Source: Planctomycetota bacterium | GTDB taxonomy: Bacteria > Planctomycetota > Planctomycetia > Pirellulales > Thermoguttaceae | Assembly (NCBI GenBank): GCA_023621895.1 | Contig: JAMOAF010000973.1 | Coordinates: 1 to 20,307 of the forward strand | Length of the DNA stretch: 20,307 nt | Direction of reading: 5' to 3' | In this document: positions 1-7,401 of the stretch, in pieces | Layout of the letters: each line of letters begins with the position of its first letter | Position numbering within the stretch: the first letter of the stretch is position 1 | The notes under the pieces: model-generated | Database searches by the model: none | The model's input: only the letters and a program-made list of their open reading frames with translations | What the model was told of the DNA's origin: nothing | Program-made: the position numbers and the translations under genes

Positions 1-1
1 G

Positions 2-1558
2 AAATCGCAGGCGAATCCCTACGACTATTACTTTCCTTACTTCGATCGGGGCCGATCGAGCAACGAGAAGAAGGACAGCGGCTTCAAGATCGACGCGGAC
101 ATCGAAAACAATCGCCTGCTCCTGCTAGCCAACGCGGCCGAAATGGCCGAGGTGATGAACCTGCTCGTCAAGCTCGGCGAGATTCCGCCGGAAGAGGGCG
201 ACCCCTCAACGCTTCGCGTTCTGGATTCGATCCCCGGCGAGGAACTGGAGAAGCTGCTCAGGCAGGTCGAGAAAGTCTGGCCCGGCGTCTCGCCCAACCC
301 CCTGATCCTTCCCGAGGCCGGCCAGAAAAAGAGCGGCGTTGAGGGGGGCAGTCCGCCGGCGGATCGCCAGCAGCCGCCGAAAAAGAACACCGCCGCCAGG
401 CCGGTCGGCGCGGCGGTGCGATTCGCTCAATTGGAGACAACCTCGAGCGGGGCGGCGGCGAGCCAGGCGGCGGCGGATGCGAAACCGGGCGCCGGTGCAG
501 AGTCGGCGGCAAGCGACGGCGCAACCCGGAGTGCGAATCCGGCGCCTGTTGAAGCGGCTGGCGGGGCGGAGGCGGCCGGAAAGGCCGAGACCGGCAAGCG
601 GGAGGAGGAATCCTCCGGCGGCCGGTCGCCGGTGAGTATCTCGGTTGGAGCCGACGGCAGGCTGGTGATCAGCTCGCAAGACACGCGAGCGCTCGACCGC
701 CTCGAACAGCTTCTTGCCACGCTGGCGCCTCCTCACCCCGACTTCCAGATTTTTCAATTGAAGTACGCTTGGGCCTATTCGGTCGCACTGACCTTGCAGG
801 ACATCTTTGCCGAGAAGGAGAAGGACCAAGGGCGGGGCCGGGACTACTTCTTCTACGATTACTATTATCGGAACGACAACAAGAAGGCCGACGACTCGCT
901 CCGGCTCTCGAAGCGCCGGCCGCTGAAATTCATCTCCGACAGCCAATCCAACTCGGTGCTCGTCCAGAACGCCGATCCGGCCCAACTGCGGATGATCGGT
1001 GACTTGATCAAGTTCTACGACCAGCCCGAGCCGTCCGATTCCCAGTCGATTCGAAAGACCGAGGTGTTCAGCGTCCGCTATTCGAAGGCTTCGGTCATCG
1101 CGGAGACGGTCAAGGACGTTTACCGCGATCTGCTCAGCTCGAACGACAAGGCACTGGCCAACGCCCAGCAGAGGGGCGCCGCCCCGGAGCGGAGTTACAC
1201 CTACATTTATGACGCGAGCGACACGGAGGAGCGGAAGACGCCCTCGTTCAAGGGGCTTCTGTCGCTGGGGGTCGACGACTTGTCCAATACGCTGATCGTC
1301 TCGGCGCCGGCCTATTTCATTGCCGACGTGCTCAAGGTGATCGAGGCCCTCGACAAGGCGGCCGAACCGGCGAGCGAAACGGTCGAGGTCCTCTCGCTCG
1401 GCGACGGGGTCAGCGCCGAACACGTGCAGAAGACGCTGATCAAGATTCTCCAGCAGCGGGCGGCCGGCAGGCCTCAAGGGGAGGGCCAGCGACCCCAGCC
1501 CCAGGGCGAGCCCCGCCAGGGGCCGCGCGGACCGGCTTCGGGCCCGCGGGGGCGATGA
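2..1558 (+). CDS. Secretin N-domain repeat protein (5' partial)
   Basis: The frame is open from the window edge, so the true start lies upstream; the ATG at 143 is internal to a domain. Seen: a first alpha/beta unit (about nt 92-185), then an Ala/Pro/Gly-rich linker (about nt 300-640), then two further units that fit secretin N1/N2-type folds (about nt 745-1030 and 1055-1365), each with an 'N-S/T-VLV or LIV' strand followed by a helix ending in '..LDK' or 'FYDQPE'. A third repeat begins near nt 1380 but runs into a Gln/Pro/Gly/Arg-rich tail and the stop. No C-terminal secretin beta-barrel follows, so this is not a complete GspD/PilQ porin. In secretins these domains form periplasmic rings and bind partner proteins; a periplasmic scaffold or binding role is inferred here. 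The signal peptide, if any, is outside the window. A short acidic and Tyr-rich insert (about nt 840-890) sits inside the second unit. Confidence 0.75.
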   Translation, partial: KSQANPYDYYFPYFDRGRSSNEKKDSGFKIDADIENNRLLLLANAAEMAEVMNLLVKLGEIPPEEGDPSTLRVLDSIPGEELEKLLRQVEKVWPGVSPNPLILPEAGQKKSGVEGGSPPADRQQPPKKNTAARPVGAAVRFAQLETTSSGAAASQAAADAKPGAGAESAASDGATRSANPAPVEAAGGAEAAGKAETGKREEESSGGRSPVSISVGADGRLVISSQDTRALDRLEQLLATLAPPHPDFQIFQLKYAWAYSVALTLQDIFAEKEKDQGRGRDYFFYDYYYRNDNKKADDSLRLSKRRPLKFISDSQSNSVLVQNADPAQLRMIGDLIKFYDQPEPSDSQSIRKTEVFSVRYSKASVIAETVKDVYRDLLSSNDKALANAQQRGAAPERSYTYIYDASDTEERKTPSFKGLLSLGVDDLSNTLIVSAPAYFIADVLKVIEALDKAAEPASETVEVLSLGDGVSAEHVQKTLIKILQQRAAGRPQGEGQRPQPQGEPRQGPRGPASGPRGR

Positions 1559-1674
1559 TTTCTGCACCCGAGGAGCGGGGGGCGGCCAAGATTCCGCGCC
1601 CCGCGACGAATCGCATATCGGACGATACACTGAGCGGCCGATAGGAACGAAAGGTCTAACGAAAGGGTCTTCAG

Positions 1675-2268
1675 ATGATTTGGGTTCTTGGCGGGCTGGT
1701 GGTCGTCGGCCTGTTGCTGGTCGTGATCGTGGCCGGGATGTACAACAAACTCGTCACGCTGCGGAATCGCTACAAGAACGCCTTTGCGCAGATCGACGTC
1801 CAGTTGAAACGCCGCTACGACTTGATTCCGAATCTCGTCGAGACGGCCAAGGGCTACATGAAGCACGAGCGGGAGACGCTCGAAGCGGTGATCCAGGCCC
1901 GCAACCAGGCTGTCTCGGCGGGGCAGCAGGCCGCGCAGAACCCCGGCGACGCGGCCGCGATGAAGTCGCTCGGCGCCGCGGAAGGCGCGCTGACCGGGGC
2001 CCTGGGACGGCTCTTCGCGCTGGCCGAATCGTACCCCGACTTGAAAGCCAATCAAAACATGCTCGCCCTCCAGGAAGAGCTGACGTCGACGGAGAACAAG
2101 GTCGCGTTCTCGCGCCAGGCCTACAACGACGCCGTCACGTACTACAACACCCAGCGCGAGGTGTTTCCAACGGTGATCGTGGCCTCGGCGCTCAACTTCC
2201 AGCAAGCGAATCTTTTCGAGATCGAGGAGCCTCGCGAGCGGGAGGCTCCCAAGGTCTCGTTCGGTTAG
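1675..2268 (+). CDS. lemA: LemA family protein
   Basis: This 197-residue protein has the usual LemA length. An N-terminal hydrophobic segment (residues about 3-22) anchors it, followed directly by the family signature 'YNKLVTLRNRYKNAF', then 'IDVQLKRRYDLIPNLVETAK', and later 'YPDLKANQNM', 'TENKVAFSRQAYNDAV' and 'YYNTQREVFP'. The body is predicted to be a long helical bundle. LemA proteins are membrane-anchored and of uncertain biochemical role; they are often encoded next to M48/HtpX peptidases, as here, where the peptidase starts 6 nt after this stop. A GAAAGG at 1661-1666 is a plausible ribosome binding site about 8 nt before the ATG. Identification is secure from the motifs; function is family-level only. 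Confidence 0.95.
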   Translation: MIWVLGGLVVVGLLLVVIVAGMYNKLVTLRNRYKNAFAQIDVQLKRRYDLIPNLVETAKGYMKHERETLEAVIQARNQAVSAGQQAAQNPGDAAAMKSLGAAEGALTGALGRLFALAESYPDLKANQNMLALQEELTSTENKVAFSRQAYNDAVTYYNTQREVFPTVIVASALNFQQANLFEIEEPREREAPKVSFG

Positions 2269-2274
2269 GCGGCC

Positions 2275-4200
2275 ATGAGCAGCAACTTCTTCGAGCAGCA
2301 GGACGTCGCCCGGCGGAACACCGGCGTGCTGGTCCTCTTGTTCCTGACGGCCGTGGCGATGATCGTCCTGGCCGTCTACGCGATTTTCACCCTCGTGTTC
2401 GTCAACCTCTCCAGCATGGAAGCGGTCGCCGACCAGCCGGCGGCGTCCCTGGCCAGGTTCTGGGACCCGCAGCTCTTCCTCTGGGTGATCTTGGGCACGG
2501 TGGCCGTGATCGGCGCCGGCAGCCTGTACAAGATGGCGGAGCTGTCGTCGGGCGGGGAGGCGATCGCCTTGATGCTCGGGGGGCGGAAGATCAACCTCCA
2601 GACGGGGGATTTCAGCGAGCGGCGGCTGCTCAACGTGGTCGAAGAGATGGCCCTTGCCTCGGGAGTGCCCGTGCCGCCGGTCTACGTCCTCGAGCGCGAA
2701 TCGAGCATCAACGCCTTCGCCGCGGGGCACCGGCCGGGCGACGCGGTGATCGGCGTCTCCCGCGGCGCCCTCGACTACCTCGACCGCGATGAACTCCAGG
2801 GCGTGATGGCCCACGAATTCAGCCACATCCTGAACGGCGACATGCGGATTAACCTCCGCCTGGTCGGCGTGCTTCACGGGATTCTGCTGTTGGCCATCGT
2901 CGGGTACTACGTTCTTCGCAGCGGCGGCCATTCCGGCTCGAACCGGAAAGGGGGCGCCGGCGCGGTGCTGCTTTTCGGGCTGGGGCTGATCGCGATCGGC
3001 AGCGTGGGCCTCTTTTTCGGCCGGCTCATCAAGAGCGCGGTATCGCGCCAGAGGGAATTCCTGGCCGACGCCTCGGCGGTGCAGTTCACGCGCCTTCCCG
3101 AGGGCATTGCCGGCGCGCTGAAGAAGATTGGCGGGCTGGCCCAGGGTTCGCGGATCGGCGACGCCCACGCCAGCGAGGTCAGCCACATGTTCTTCGGAGA
3201 CGTTTTCGGAGGAATGACGCTCAACTGGTTCAGCACGCATCCGCCGCTGGCCGAGCGGATTCGGCGAATCGACCCGAGCTTTGACGGGCGGTTTCCAAAA
3301 GTGAAGCGCCTGGAGCGGCCGGCGCCGGCCGAACCGAGGCCAAAGTCCGTCCAGCCGGCCCCGATGCCCGGGCGGATGATTGGCCAGATGACTTCCGGCG
3401 CGGCCGGGGGCGGCTTCGGCGCCAGCATCGAGCAGATTCTCTATGCCGCGGCGATTATCGATATGCTGCCCGATCCCGTCGTCCAATCGGCGCACGAACC
3501 CTACGGCGCCCGGGCAATCATCTACAGTCTGCTCTTGGACCGGAACGAGCAGATTCGCCAGAGGCAGCTCGAAGCGCTCCAGCAGCGGGCCGAGCCGCTC
3601 TCTTACAAGGAGACGCTTCGCCTGGGAGCGAGCATCGACCAGTTGCCCGCCGATGCGCGGATTCCGCTGGCGGATATGACGATCCCCGCCCTGAAGGAAC
3701 TCTCGCCCGAACAGTACGGCACATTTGCCAAGAACATCGACGCGCTTGTCAAGGCCGACGACAGGATCGAGCTGTTTGAATACACCCTACAGAAGATGGT
3801 CCTGTGGACCCTGGATGCGCATTTCGGTCTGCGCAAGCCCGCCCGCCCGCAATACTATGGGCTTGGACAATTAGGGTCCCACCTGGCCGTGGTCTTGGGG
3901 ACCTTGGCTCACGCCGGAAATAGCCAGGAGCAGCAAGCCGAAGCGGCTTTTCAGGCGAGCATGCAGCAACTCGACATCTCCGGCGCGTTTCCTCCGCGCG
4001 AGGCCTGCTCCCTGCAAACGTTCGATCAGTCGCTGGTCGAGTTGGCCAAGGTCTCGATCCCGATTCGACGGAAGATCCTCGAAGCCTGCCGCATCTGTGT
4101 GACAGCCGACCAGCAGGTCACCACGCGCGAACGAGAGCTCGTGCGGGCGGTCGCGGCCGTTCTGGAGTGCCCCACCCCGATCGCTGTTCCGCACGCGTGA
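2275..4200 (+). CDS. M48 family metallopeptidase (HtpX-like) with TerB-like C-terminal region
   Basis: This 641-residue protein is about twice the length of a plain HtpX. Two hydrophobic segments (residues about 17-43 and 67-86) precede the peptidase domain. The zinc site is intact: H180-E-F-S-H184 ('AHEFSHILNGD') with the third ligand E261 in 'REFLADASAV'. Two further hydrophobic stretches lie between them (about residues 195-218 and 225-248). After 'THPPLAERIRRIDP' come a Pro-rich linker (about 345-370) and a 260-residue helical extension. The end of the extension, residues about 586-636 ('IRRKILEACRICVTADQQVT'), resembles a TerB-like acidic helical fold. Known for the family: membrane-embedded proteases of misfolded membrane proteins, often paired with LemA. 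The 6-nt gap to lemA implies one operon. The role of the extension is unknown; adaptor or regulatory function is inference. Confidence 0.92.
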   Translation: MSSNFFEQQDVARRNTGVLVLLFLTAVAMIVLAVYAIFTLVFVNLSSMEAVADQPAASLARFWDPQLFLWVILGTVAVIGAGSLYKMAELSSGGEAIALMLGGRKINLQTGDFSERRLLNVVEEMALASGVPVPPVYVLERESSINAFAAGHRPGDAVIGVSRGALDYLDRDELQGVMAHEFSHILNGDMRINLRLVGVLHGILLLAIVGYYVLRSGGHSGSNRKGGAGAVLLFGLGLIAIGSVGLFFGRLIKSAVSRQREFLADASAVQFTRLPEGIAGALKKIGGLAQGSRIGDAHASEVSHMFFGDVFGGMTLNWFSTHPPLAERIRRIDPSFDGRFPKVKRLERPAPAEPRPKSVQPAPMPGRMIGQMTSGAAGGGFGASIEQILYAAAIIDMLPDPVVQSAHEPYGARAIIYSLLLDRNEQIRQRQLEALQQRAEPLSYKETLRLGASIDQLPADARIPLADMTIPALKELSPEQYGTFAKNIDALVKADDRIELFEYTLQKMVLWTLDAHFGLRKPARPQYYGLGQLGSHLAVVLGTLAHAGNSQEQQAEAAFQASMQQLDISGAFPPREACSLQTFDQSLVELAKVSIPIRRKILEACRICVTADQQVTTRERELVRAVAAVLECPTPIAVPHA

Positions 4201-4219
4201 CGGGGCGTCGCCGCTGTCG

Positions 4220-4235
4220 AGCTCCCGCTTGGGAC
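4220..4235 (-). repeat. Partial copy of the palindromic repeat
   Basis: The 16 nt read AGCTCCCGCTTGGGAC. This matches one half plus the centre of the neighbouring full palindromes, most closely the reverse complement of the copy at 4348-4373. The other arm is missing, so no strong hairpin can form. It is likely a decayed copy. Confidence 0.5.
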
Positions 4236-4251
4236 CCTGCGCCTCGCGCCT

Positions 4252-4277
4252 CGTTCCCAAGCTCCAGCTTGGGAACG
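4252..4277 (+). repeat. REP-like palindrome, copy 1 (perfect)
   Basis: Perfect 12-nt arms CGTTCCCAAGCT / AGCTTGGGAACG surround a CC centre. It lies 52 nt after the M48 stop, so in RNA it would form a very stable hairpin that could end or protect the upstream transcript (inference; no T-run follows). Confidence 0.9.
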
Positions 4278-4347
4278 CTCGCTTGAAGCCCGTAAGCCGC
4301 CAAACGGCGCCTGAAACAATGAAAGCCTAGTCTGCGGGGAGTCGGAG

Positions 4348-4373
4348 CGTTCCCAAGCGGGAGCTGGGGAACG
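4348..4373 (+). repeat. REP-like palindrome, copy 2 (imperfect)
   Basis: This is the same element with the arms CGTTCCCAAGC and GCTGGGGAACG and a GGGA-type centre. One arm has a substitution, so pairing is imperfect. Confidence 0.85.
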
Positions 4374-4394
4374 AGGAAGGTGACGTGCGCCCAG

Positions 4395-4420
4395 CGTTCC
4401 CAAGCTGGAGCTTGGGAACG
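4395..4420 (-). repeat. REP-like palindrome, copy 3 (perfect)
   Basis: Perfect 12-nt arms CGTTCCCAAGCT / AGCTTGGGAACG surround a GG centre. It is the exact reverse complement of copy 1, differing only in the centre dinucleotide that defines orientation, so the two copies face opposite ways. Confidence 0.9.
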
Positions 4421-4541
4421 AGTCATACGTGGCGAGGCGATTGCGCTGCCGGATGCCCCCCGCTAAAGGTAGCCTCAGCGAAAAATTCCATCCCAAAGCC
4501 CCCAATCTATTCAAGATGAATTCTCCTCTTGTTTTTTGCTG

Positions 4542-4569
4542 TTGCCTTAACCGGCAAAGTTTGAGTAAT
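4542..4569 (+). promoter_or_regulatory. Candidate sigma-70-like promoter for the 4676 cassette
   Basis: TTGCCT (4542-4547) and AGTAAT (4564-4569) are 16 nt apart, each matching 4 of 6 consensus positions. The start would fall near 4576, about 100 nt before the ATG. Planctomycete promoter rules are poorly defined and the match is weak. Confidence 0.25.
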
Positions 4570-4675
4570 CCTCAAGAACCAAAAAGTCGAGGCCGATAAA
4601 CGGTATCGACAACCCCGCCCCGCGCCAGCCAGTACGCGGTGGCGAGGTGGAAAAAACCGCAAAAAGGAAGTTGCG

Positions 4676-6247
4676 ATGAGTAATTATCAGCCCTACGAAG
4701 GATCGCAAGGGGACCCATGGTCCACCGAGCCGGTTCAGGAACCCTCGCGAGGCCGGGGTGACAAGCCGGCTGAATCTTTTTACGACCAATCGCCGGAGGT
4801 GCTGGCACGGATGCCGGACCTGGACGGTGACGGCCGCGGGGATTCCGGTCACTATTCCAGGCGGCACGGTCACGGGGTCAAGCGGCGGAGTTCTCGGCCG
4901 TCGGGGATTCCGACATCGATCTGGGCTTTTGGCGGCCTGGTATTGCTGGCCGTGGCGCTGATCCCATTTTTCCTCAAGAGCAACAGCACAAACGAAACGG
5001 CCCTCGAAGAGCCGAACGTCTGGCAGCCGGAAATGCCGGCTCCAAATGCTCCGCTGGCTCCGGCATGGTCTGCCAGCGCCGATTCCCAATGGCAGCAGGC
5101 CGGCGCCTGGCCGCAAGGTCCGGCCGTTCCGGCGACGGTCAGCGCCGAGCCCGGCGTGCCGGGATCGTGGAATGCGACGCCGCCCACCGCGGACTGGATT
5201 GGCGCGCCGGCGGGCGCGCCTTACGCGGGAAACGCGGCGGGAGGATTCAACCGGGACAGCTATCCGAACTCGCACTCCGACGCGGCTCAAGCGGCGCCTG
5301 TCATGAATCCGCCGTTTACGGACAATGCCTCTTCGCCCACCTGGAACAACGCGCCAACGCAGGGGGAAGCCCCGGCGCCAGGCAACCGCGAGTATCCGAG
5401 TGCGGCCGAGCCGATCGCGCCGCGCGACGCCGCGGCGAATACGGCCAGGTACGATGGAGCCGCGGCATACGGCACAACCGGTCCGGTATCCCGAGCTCCT
5501 GCTTGGAACCAGCCGGCGGCGAACCCACCGCTCGTTGTCCCGCAGACGGAGGCGGCCTCGCCGGGCTATGGAACCTATCCGATGCCGGCGACTCGCGAAA
5601 ACCTCGGGCAGCCGCTTTCGGCAAACACACCCCAAATGAACTATGGGGGCATCCAGACGAACCCCTACACCTCCCAGCCGGCGGCCTCCTACCCATCGAC
5701 GGCACCCGCCGGACAATACCCGGTTGCGAGAAACCCGCTTGCGGGCGAGCAGCCGACCAGCGGATCGTTCCAAGTGCAGACTCCCGCTTATGCATCTCCC
5801 GCGGCGCCGGCCGAGGCGAGCGTGGCGCGGCGCGAAGCCTATGCCGCTGGCCCAATTTCGGCCGGGATGACGCCCCAACCGAACGCAGCGGCGCAGGGCC
5901 CACCAGCCTACTGGGGCGCCCCCGCTCCCGCTGCCTATCCTGAGCAGCCGTTGCAGCAAGGCCCGCAGGGCGGTGCGGCCTATCCGGCTTCCACGGCGCC
6001 GGCCGACTTCCGCTCCGCGGCGCCGGCCGACTTCCGCTCCACGGCGCCGGCGGCCAATCCGGCGCCCGCAGCCTACCCGCCGACGGCCACGTATCCTTCC
6101 ACACAGCCGGTTTCTCCAATGGCGGGCCAGCCGAATTACAGCGGCGCGGCAACGCCGCAGTCGAGTGCCGCGAGACTGAGCGGCGTGATCCAGGAACCCA
6201 GCAGCAGAGCCGCGTATGATGACCGCACTCGACCAAGCTTTTATTAA
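4676..6247 (+). CDS. Single-pass membrane protein with long Pro/Ala-rich tail (unrecognised)
   Basis: This is a 523-residue protein of no family I recognise. Seen: a polar N-terminal region (1-81) ending in a strongly basic patch 'RRHGHGVKRRSSR', one hydrophobic segment (about 82-100, 'IWAFGGLVLLAVALIPFFL'), then about 420 residues dominated by Pro, Ala, Tyr, Gln, Ser and Asn with no globular pattern. The basic patch before the segment predicts N-in/C-out topology, so the tail would be outside the cytoplasm (inference). Residues 48-56, 'DLDGDGRGD', resemble a calcium-loop spacing but lie on the predicted cytoplasmic side. Two 24-nt tandem units near the C-terminus encode 'APADFRSA' and 'APADFRST'. 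AAGGAAG at 4664-4670 supports the start. The next gene overlaps its end by 32 nt, linking it to the two ATPase genes. A wall- or surface-spanning adaptor is one guess; nothing in the sequence proves it. Confidence 0.8.
   Translation: MSNYQPYEGSQGDPWSTEPVQEPSRGRGDKPAESFYDQSPEVLARMPDLDGDGRGDSGHYSRRHGHGVKRRSSRPSGIPTSIWAFGGLVLLAVALIPFFLKSNSTNETALEEPNVWQPEMPAPNAPLAPAWSASADSQWQQAGAWPQGPAVPATVSAEPGVPGSWNATPPTADWIGAPAGAPYAGNAAGGFNRDSYPNSHSDAAQAAPVMNPPFTDNASSPTWNNAPTQGEAPAPGNREYPSAAEPIAPRDAAANTARYDGAAAYGTTGPVSRAPAWNQPAANPPLVVPQTEAASPGYGTYPMPATRENLGQPLSANTPQMNYGGIQTNPYTSQPAASYPSTAPAGQYPVARNPLAGEQPTSGSFQVQTPAYASPAAPAEASVARREAYAAGPISAGMTPQPNAAAQGPPAYWGAPAPAAYPEQPLQQGPQGGAAYPASTAPADFRSAAPADFRSTAPAANPAPAAYPPTATYPSTQPVSPMAGQPNYSGAATPQSSAARLSGVIQEPSSRAAYDDRTRPSFY
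5996..6043 (+). repeat. Two in-frame 24-nt tandem repeat units
   Basis: The units at 5996-6019 and 6020-6043 differ at one base and are followed by the first part of a third (GCGCCGGC, from 6044). They add 8-residue units containing 'APADFRS' to the tail of the membrane protein. A multiple of three keeps the frame, which fits slippage-driven length variation in a disordered region. Confidence 0.9.
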
Positions 6248-7400
6248 GGCCTACCTCCGGCGGCGACCAAGCCGATCGCGACCATTCCCTCCGGCCGATC
6301 CAGACCCGTCTGGCAAGGGCCGGCGGGAACGGAATGGAAATCCGACCGCCTCGAAGGGATCGCCGCACGGCGAGGAAGCCATCCGGAAGTCGGCTGCGGT
6401 GCCGATCGACGCGCTCCAAATCGGGGGCGCCGAGATTGCCTCGGAGGTGGTTGCGGCGATCGCCGCTGCCGGCTCTCCGCCGTTTGAACCCATTCTCGCG
6501 CCCCCCACCGCCGGGCAGGACGAGGCGAACAGCCCAATCGTTGCGGCCAGTGCGGTCCTCGCGCCGCCACGCGGCCAAGCGTGCCGCGCGAACGGCGAGC
6601 CCGCCGGTGACCGATTGGACGCGGAGTCGCCGGAAGGCAACCGGCAGTCCGCCTTGGCGGGGGAGCCTGGTTCGGAAGCAGGAGACTGTGGCCGAGAGCC
6701 CGGGGCCGAGCCGCCGCGGGACGCAGAGGCATTTCAGCCGCGTTTGCACATCGACGCGGTCGCCTGGCCGGAGGCAAGCGAGCGCTTGTGCCGTGTGGCC
6801 GACGGGCAGATCAACCGGGTCGCCGATGCCGTTCAAAAAGCCGCCCAATCCGGCAGCAGGCTGGTCGGCCTGGCCGGTTTTTCCCTTAGCGAAGGCTGCA
6901 CGACGGTGTTGCTGGCGATTGCCAAGAGGCTCGTCGAAGTCGGCTGCAAGACGCTTTTGCTCGATGCCGACGTGGTCAATCCCGGCCTGCCCGAGAGGCT
7001 CGGATTGAAGGTCGACTTCGGCTGGCGGGAGGCGGCCTTGGGGCAGATTGCGTTGGAGGAGGTGGTCGCCGAATCGGACCACGAGAACCTCGCCCTGTTG
7101 CCCTATTGCGCAAGTCATACGCAGGGGGCTGCGGAGATTCCGCAGGACGAGGCGATCCAGCGCGTTCTGGCTCGCCTTCGAAAGCACTACGACCTGGTGC
7201 TGGCGGACTTGGGCAGTTCGCTCACGGCAGGCGGACGCGACGGCGTTTTGGCGGGCGAATTGGCCAAACGGATGGACGTGGTCCTGACCGTCCAAAACGT
7301 GCGGACCACATCCGCGCCCCGGCTGGCAATGCTCCGGCAACACATCCGCCGGCTCGGAGTGGCCGAGGCGGGCGTAATCGAAAACTTCACGGAAGGTTGA
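6216..7400 (+). CDS. BY-kinase/ParA-like P-loop protein with degenerate Walker A
   Basis: This is a 394-residue protein. Residues 1-180 are polar and low in complexity, probably disordered. Residues about 190-390 match the CpsD/Wzc-type tyrosine-kinase (MinD/ParA-like) fold. The P-loop region reads G221-F-S-L-S-E-G-C-T-T230, where the family has 'GEGK(S/T)(T/S)'; the lysine is replaced by C228. A Walker A' follows (LLLDADVVNPGLPERLGL, D250/D252) and a Walker B-like 'YDLVLADLGS' (D331). No Tyr cluster ends the protein, which stops at '..VIENFTEG'. Without the lysine, ATP hydrolysis or kinase activity is doubtful, so a regulatory or structural partner is more likely (inference). The start overlaps the upstream gene by 32 nt; ATGs at 6216 and 6219 are both possible. 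It lies 1 nt before the GspA/ExeA-like gene, a pairing known from exopolysaccharide/PEP-CTERM loci. Confidence 0.82.
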   Translation: MMTALDQAFIKAYLRRRPSRSRPFPPADPDPSGKGRRERNGNPTASKGSPHGEEAIRKSAAVPIDALQIGGAEIASEVVAAIAAAGSPPFEPILAPPTAGQDEANSPIVAASAVLAPPRGQACRANGEPAGDRLDAESPEGNRQSALAGEPGSEAGDCGREPGAEPPRDAEAFQPRLHIDAVAWPEASERLCRVADGQINRVADAVQKAAQSGSRLVGLAGFSLSEGCTTVLLAIAKRLVEVGCKTLLLDADVVNPGLPERLGLKVDFGWREAALGQIALEEVVAESDHENLALLPYCASHTQGAAEIPQDEAIQRVLARLRKHYDLVLADLGSSLTAGGRDGVLAGELAKRMDVVLTVQNVRTTSAPRLAMLRQHIRRLGVAEAGVIENFTEG

Positions 7401-7401
7401 A

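Larger units (their letters stand above)
4201..4675. other. Intergenic region with REP-like palindromes and 5' leader
   Basis: No credible gene is seen. The first half (4220-4420) holds three full and one partial copy of a palindromic repeat, listed separately. The second half is less GC-rich (poly-T/A runs near 4530 and 4650) and carries a weak promoter candidate and the ribosome binding site of the next gene: AAGGAAG at 4664-4670, well spaced from the ATG at 4676. The M48 transcript probably ends among the hairpins. Confidence 0.7.

Noticed and set aside
143..145. ATG as the start of the secretin-domain gene
   Set aside because: The same frame is open to the window edge and encodes the first half of an N-domain unit upstream of this ATG.
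206..1630. 474-codon open frame on the - strand
   Set aside because: It lies antisense to the secretin-domain gene, has Arg/Leu/Pro-rich composition and no motif; a GC-driven shadow.
1474..3495. 673-codon open frame on the - strand
   Set aside because: It covers lemA and the M48 gene antisense, both certain from motifs; its His/Asp/Arg-rich composition is typical of shadow frames.
5996..6043. Tandem units considered as a CRISPR-like array
   Set aside because: The units abut without spacers, lie in frame within a coding sequence and number only two.
4547..7343. Two long - strand frames over the Pro/Ala-rich and BY-kinase-like genes
   Set aside because: No domain or start-site support. The + strand genes are overlapped and coupled to the ExeA-like gene, and the first has a good ribosome binding site.
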